A program made the position numbers and the translations under genes. This document shows positions 59,872 to 64,000 of a stretch of 64,000 nt of DNA, in pieces. How positions within the stretch are numbered: position 1 is the first letter of the stretch; every line of letters starts with the position of its first letter. This DNA is from Sipunculus nudus. Lineage: Eukaryota; Annelida; Sipuncula; Golfingiida; Sipunculidae. Below the pieces are notes generated by a model. The model was not told the DNA's origin and made no database searches. It was given only the letters and a program-made list of their open reading frames with translations. The stretch is taken from contig CM049306.1 of assembly GCA_026874595.1 (NCBI GenBank), positions 80,504,142-80,568,141 of the forward strand. The letters run 5' to 3'.

Positions 59872-60069
59872 ATGACGTCAGAGGAAGCACCTTGTCACTG
59901 CGCGGGAGTTTCTTTGTTTGGAAGCAAACAAGACCAGTCCGACCAGGAGGATGATAACCGAGAGCAGCCAGAGAAGAAAAAGGCTCGTGTTCCTGCCTTC
60001 CTGTTGACAGACATACACGAAGTAGAAATGGGCGAGTTCATCCGTGAAAACGATCGAATGTTTCTATAA
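59872..60069 (+). pseudogene. MADF-like segment 1, open part
   Basis: 65 codons from MTSEEAPCHCAG, through acidic and basic stretches (QDQSDQEDDN; KKKARVP), to EFIRENDRMFL and a double TAA. Reading on from the TAT at 60065 in the next frame gives YNKKLKIYKDSQ, which suggests a single extra base. Confidence 0.4.
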
Positions 60070-60179
60070 TAAGAAACTCAAGATTTACAAAGACAGTCAG
60101 TTGAAGACGGCATATGGAGGAGAAGGCAGCTAGTTTAGAGCCCCCTTGTACCTGAAAGTACCTCTTTAATTTTAATCAA

Positions 60180-60255
60180 TATTATAATTGACGGTGATGA
60201 CACTCATCCGTTGTCACGCAACTCCCTGTTGCTACGGAAAGGACTGGTTTTGGAC
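60180..60255. repeat. Dispersed repeat shared with 10166-10240
   Basis: GGTGATGACACTCATCCGTT then GTCACGCAACTCC, matching the intron 2 repeat of the MOXD1-like gene. It follows the MADF-like segment 1. Confidence 0.55.
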
Positions 60256-61369
60256 CTGAACTGTTTATCACCAAAATTTTGTGAAATTTAATATTATGTT
60301 TCCAATTAAAGGCTATCTTACGCCGTCTATCATAAACTGAGTGTAATACGCAAGAGAATGTAGTAATATGTATGAATGTTTGATGTTGAATTTATAAAGG
60401 TACATAAGCCCAGTAACCGCTACCATGCAGGTTGTTTTGTCTGCTTTTCTGAATTTCATTAAAATTCATTACTTTTGTCTGAAATCATTCGTGTAAATAA
60501 TCTGCAATGATATCGTCCACATTTTTGTGAAGATTGAAAAGAATAAAGAGATTTACTTTTTAAAGAGAAATCATATAACAGGTCTTGACAAACACTGATT
60601 ATTTAAGAAATTTTGTTTTCCAGACAACAAGCATAAGAACTCTTTTGATGGTATCAGGACCCGATATGGGAAGATCACCGCCGTAAATCTGAACAAGAGG
60701 CCTTAAGGTATTTTCTGAGAAGAACCAGAGGATCTTCCGTTTCCAGGATACTCACACTGTTTGGTGCCCCAGCATGCAAAATGCCCAGGTATGTTGAAAT
60801 TTATCTTGAATTAAAAACAAATTAATATATTTCATATTAATCTGATTAAATGATTTTAATAATAACCAAGAACAACAATAACGTTTTGACTTAGTTTATT
60901 TTATAAAATAAACATGATGCTTATTCACAAAGCTGCTTCTTGAAATTTTCTTCTCAATTCAAATCAAACATGAATAGTTTTATTCACAGGACTTGTTTTC
61001 AGGACTTCATCAAACATCTTGCAAAATACAAACAAAACGAAACATTATAATATTTAATAACATTTTCATATCTTCAATTTTCAAGGACTGTAAAGGAAAG
61101 AGTGTTGATGCTGCATCAATTACTGACTCCCGGGAGCCCAGTGACGAGGAAAGAAGTGACTATAGTATCAACGATAGACGACAAAGCTGGTGATGGAACT
61201 CTCCAAAGGCAAGAGGAAAAATTAAGGAGTCACAGAAAAAAACAGAGGTCTACGTCCGCATCTGATCAAGACACCGATGAAAAGATAGCTGCGGTAAGTC
61301 ACTGTGTTTTACCTATCCAAACATATTAATAACTAAACGGTATAGCATATATTCATTCATTTAGGATGT

Positions 61370-61744
<375 letters not shown>

Positions 61745-61936
61745 TGCTTAGGATCTTATCATCTTTTATTGAAAAGAAATTTTGTTTTTCCAATTTTCTC
61801 CAGTATACATTTTTTGGCTTTATCTTTACACATTTATACATTTGCAGGAAAAGATCCAGATACAGAGGAGCGACAGGAAATTGATATTTTCCTTGCTGTG
61901 GCTCAAAAGTTGAAATTAAAGGACCATCAAAACTAA

Positions 61937-64000
61937 TGCCTGTTATGCAGAAGTGGACCTTCGGTGTCCATAAAAGGACCCCCAAGGCTTGTAAAACCAA
62001 GAGGGAGTGAGAGTGGCTAGGCAATCCAGCATCATCTTTGAAAATATATACTTACTAGCTGATAGACCCGGTATTCCGGGCTGTTTGCCGGGGTTTGGGA
62101 GATTTATCAACTGAGATGTGAAATGTTGGCTAGTTTTTTTTTTTTATTCTAAAAGTTAACAGAAAATATAGGGTTTCAGTGGGAAACTGTTTCCATAAGA
62201 TATGTATAAACATTTTGGCACGACTGCAGAATAACTCACGCACCTCTCTGAGGCACAACACTTCTGTGAACAGAAACGTTTCTATGTCCAGCTGCATGTA
62301 TCTTAATTTTGCAACTTACTTGCAAATTACAACTTAAATTACATGAATCCTAAACATCATACCGTCCGTCCGTACAAACTCATAACCTGGTGGAGACAGT
62401 GCGTGAGTGATCCTGCAGTCGCTCCAATATATTTAACATTTATTTTGTTGGCTGTCCTCGTGTCAAGAAATTTATACCCAGGTATGTGTACCTTGAAGAC
62501 CTGGTCAGTGATGCTGTTTACATTGCGAACCGGAATGAGACGCGGGGCATTCAGGTTTTCGATGATATTTGGCTGGATTCTACCGTTGGACGTATAAAGA
62601 TTAGGTTGATGTAACACATGAAAGATTTATTTAATGTACGTTGCAAGGAAACTGTTCTTGAAGAAAGAAACAGAAATATGCATACCTCGTAAGTAGCAGA
62701 AGCTGCCATGCAGAGGGTCCGTATTCATTTTCAACCACCGCAAACTTTTTTCATCGTATCAGATATATTTTGAGGCCTGAAACCCCAGACACCACTCCGC
62801 CCCACCCCATCATATCCCACCCCTCGCCTGTTCGTGAAATTGGGACCTTGAATTAGGTTTTGTCATTATTCCTCCTGGGTTAAACTCTCCATTTCATAAA
62901 GCGAGAAACATGTGTTTTTCTCTTTTACCGACCACGCATGTGGGTGAGAGCCTCGTTCAAATGAAAGGGACGACAGGCTCAAATCCCTCACTGAAAGCAA
63001 GCGTTATTCATATGAAGAATAGTAGTGTTTGAGGTTGAAAGACCACGATGCATGCGTTCCGGTCATTGCCGAAGGCAGTTCGGCTGTGCTCGGTCTTCCC
63101 TTTGTGCAGGTCAGTTAAAACGGAAAAATCACTCAAAATAATATGTTCATTAAAAATTATTTATTCTCATACCGCCTATGTCAGTGCGGGCATAATAACC
63201 TTTAAAATGATGTAAGGCACACTATTGTACACAACGCAGTTTTAGAGAACATTGCGAACAGACGTGAACCGAATTCCTTTTATAAGAATTAGATGTAGAC
63301 ATCACAATATGTTGGATGAGACATGCAAGGCTGAATGCAATATTAAATGTTGAAAAGAGTTATATCTTTAGACTGCCAAATCACAGTAAATTTGCCAATT
63401 TCTCATCCATAATTTCATATAGCTTCCGAAAATCTCATGTTTATTGATCAGGACTGATTTTATGATTTCCCAACGACTGGTGGTGCGACCTGTATTATTT
63501 ATCATAACAAGTTAGCTCAGCTGACTATAACTAAGTCATCTCAGCTATAGCTATTTACTGGCTTAACATGATAATTGTTGAAGCTTGAGACTTTTTTTCT
63601 GGAATATAATTTTATTTAATCAAGATTCAATTGTTTACCTGAAATTAAATCTGTATTTTGTAAATTATTTAAGTTGTTAGCATAAATATAAAATCGATAC
63701 CTTACATTTGGCCCAACTGTGACCATAGCACTTTTTTTTCTTGTAAGTATTTGAATTAGTTTCACAGCAGGAACACAAAAGTATTGAATCTGGTAAATTC
63801 TTAAATTTGTAATAAAAGCTAAAAAATAAAATAAAATAGGCTGGTTATTGACGTTTTTTAGAGGCTTTATTGTATTCATTTGCATTGTCAAGCTCCAGGG
63901 TAACCCTGCCTTGGTCACCTTATTAGTGATGCAACACTGGTTGAACACCCTTGCTGTCACAGGTGTAAAGTTATTCTCATGTCACCCCCCCCCCCCCCGA
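61937..64000. other. Terminal stretch, no confident gene
   Basis: Begins with a repeat-like ACTAGCTGATAGACCCGG near 62053. A minus-strand 86-codon frame at 62357-62617 is discussed under findings. A TTAGCTCAGCTGA element end is at 63508. The window closes in a poly-C run. Nothing else is recognised. Confidence 0.5.
63508..63560. mobile_element. TTAGCTCAGCTGA element, left end
   Basis: GTTAGCTCAGCTGACTATAA followed by GTCATCTCAGCTATAGC matches the left end of the element at 45919. The right end was not located in the window. Confidence 0.5.

Noticed and set aside
63616-63960. Minus-strand 114-codon frame near the window end
   Set aside because: No recognisable domain or signal; adjacent to a repeat end and AT-rich sequence, so probably chance.

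Overview
The window is animal nuclear DNA, AT-rich and intron-rich, with many long (TA)n microsatellites and short dispersed repeats. Some repeats have ends I associate with molluscan genomes (GTCCCCCGCT...AGCGGGGGAC, TTAGCTCAGCTGA, tRNA-derived SINEs). Together with the two gene families found, this suggests a lophotrochozoan, most likely a bivalve or other mollusc. Species is not determinable by eye. All genes I can support lie on the + strand.

Layout. (1) 1-5248: non-coding 5' flank. It opens with a 1,715-bp block that recurs almost unchanged at 5891-7605, followed by a 36-bp minisatellite. (2) 5249-20364: a complete 13-exon gene for a 623-aa DBH-like copper monooxygenase of the MOXD1 type: signal peptide, DOMON domain, two copper-monooxygenase domains with every copper ligand present, and a hydrophobic C-terminal tail. 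Its introns hold the second copy of the 1.7-kb block, a 40-bp minisatellite, a LINE reverse-transcriptase tail and a 414-bp inverted-repeat element. (3) 20509-27770: gene-poor, with a SINE head and a 1,415-bp hAT-like element. (4) 27896-35472: a complete 7-exon short-chain dehydrogenase gene (DHRS11-like, 251 aa), with a solo LTR and a Harbinger-like MITE in intron 1. (5) 38149-48875: a tandem second SDR copy, now a pseudogene. Its introns carry a 1.0-kb foldback element and a 5.4-kb terminal-inverted-repeat element whose ends are arrays of the palindrome ACTGCAGT. (6) 54593-56076: a third, more decayed SDR copy. (7) 59872-61936: a probable decayed MADF/BESS-like gene with frameshifts. (8) The rest is repeats and microsatellites.

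The two intact genes are not an obvious pathway pair. One encodes a secretory-pathway copper/ascorbate-type hydroxylase, the other a cytosolic NAD(P)H oxidoreductase. The SDR cluster shows one intact copy followed by progressively more damaged ones. The most unusual signals are the 5.4-kb ACTGCAGT-ended element, the recurring design of foldback elements with short subterminal repeat arrays, four GC splice donors in the two gene families, a splice donor copied into a 19-bp tandem array, and the near-identical 1.7-kb duplication. All coordinates were read by eye. Splice sites were chosen by consensus, reading phase and family similarity, not by transcript evidence.
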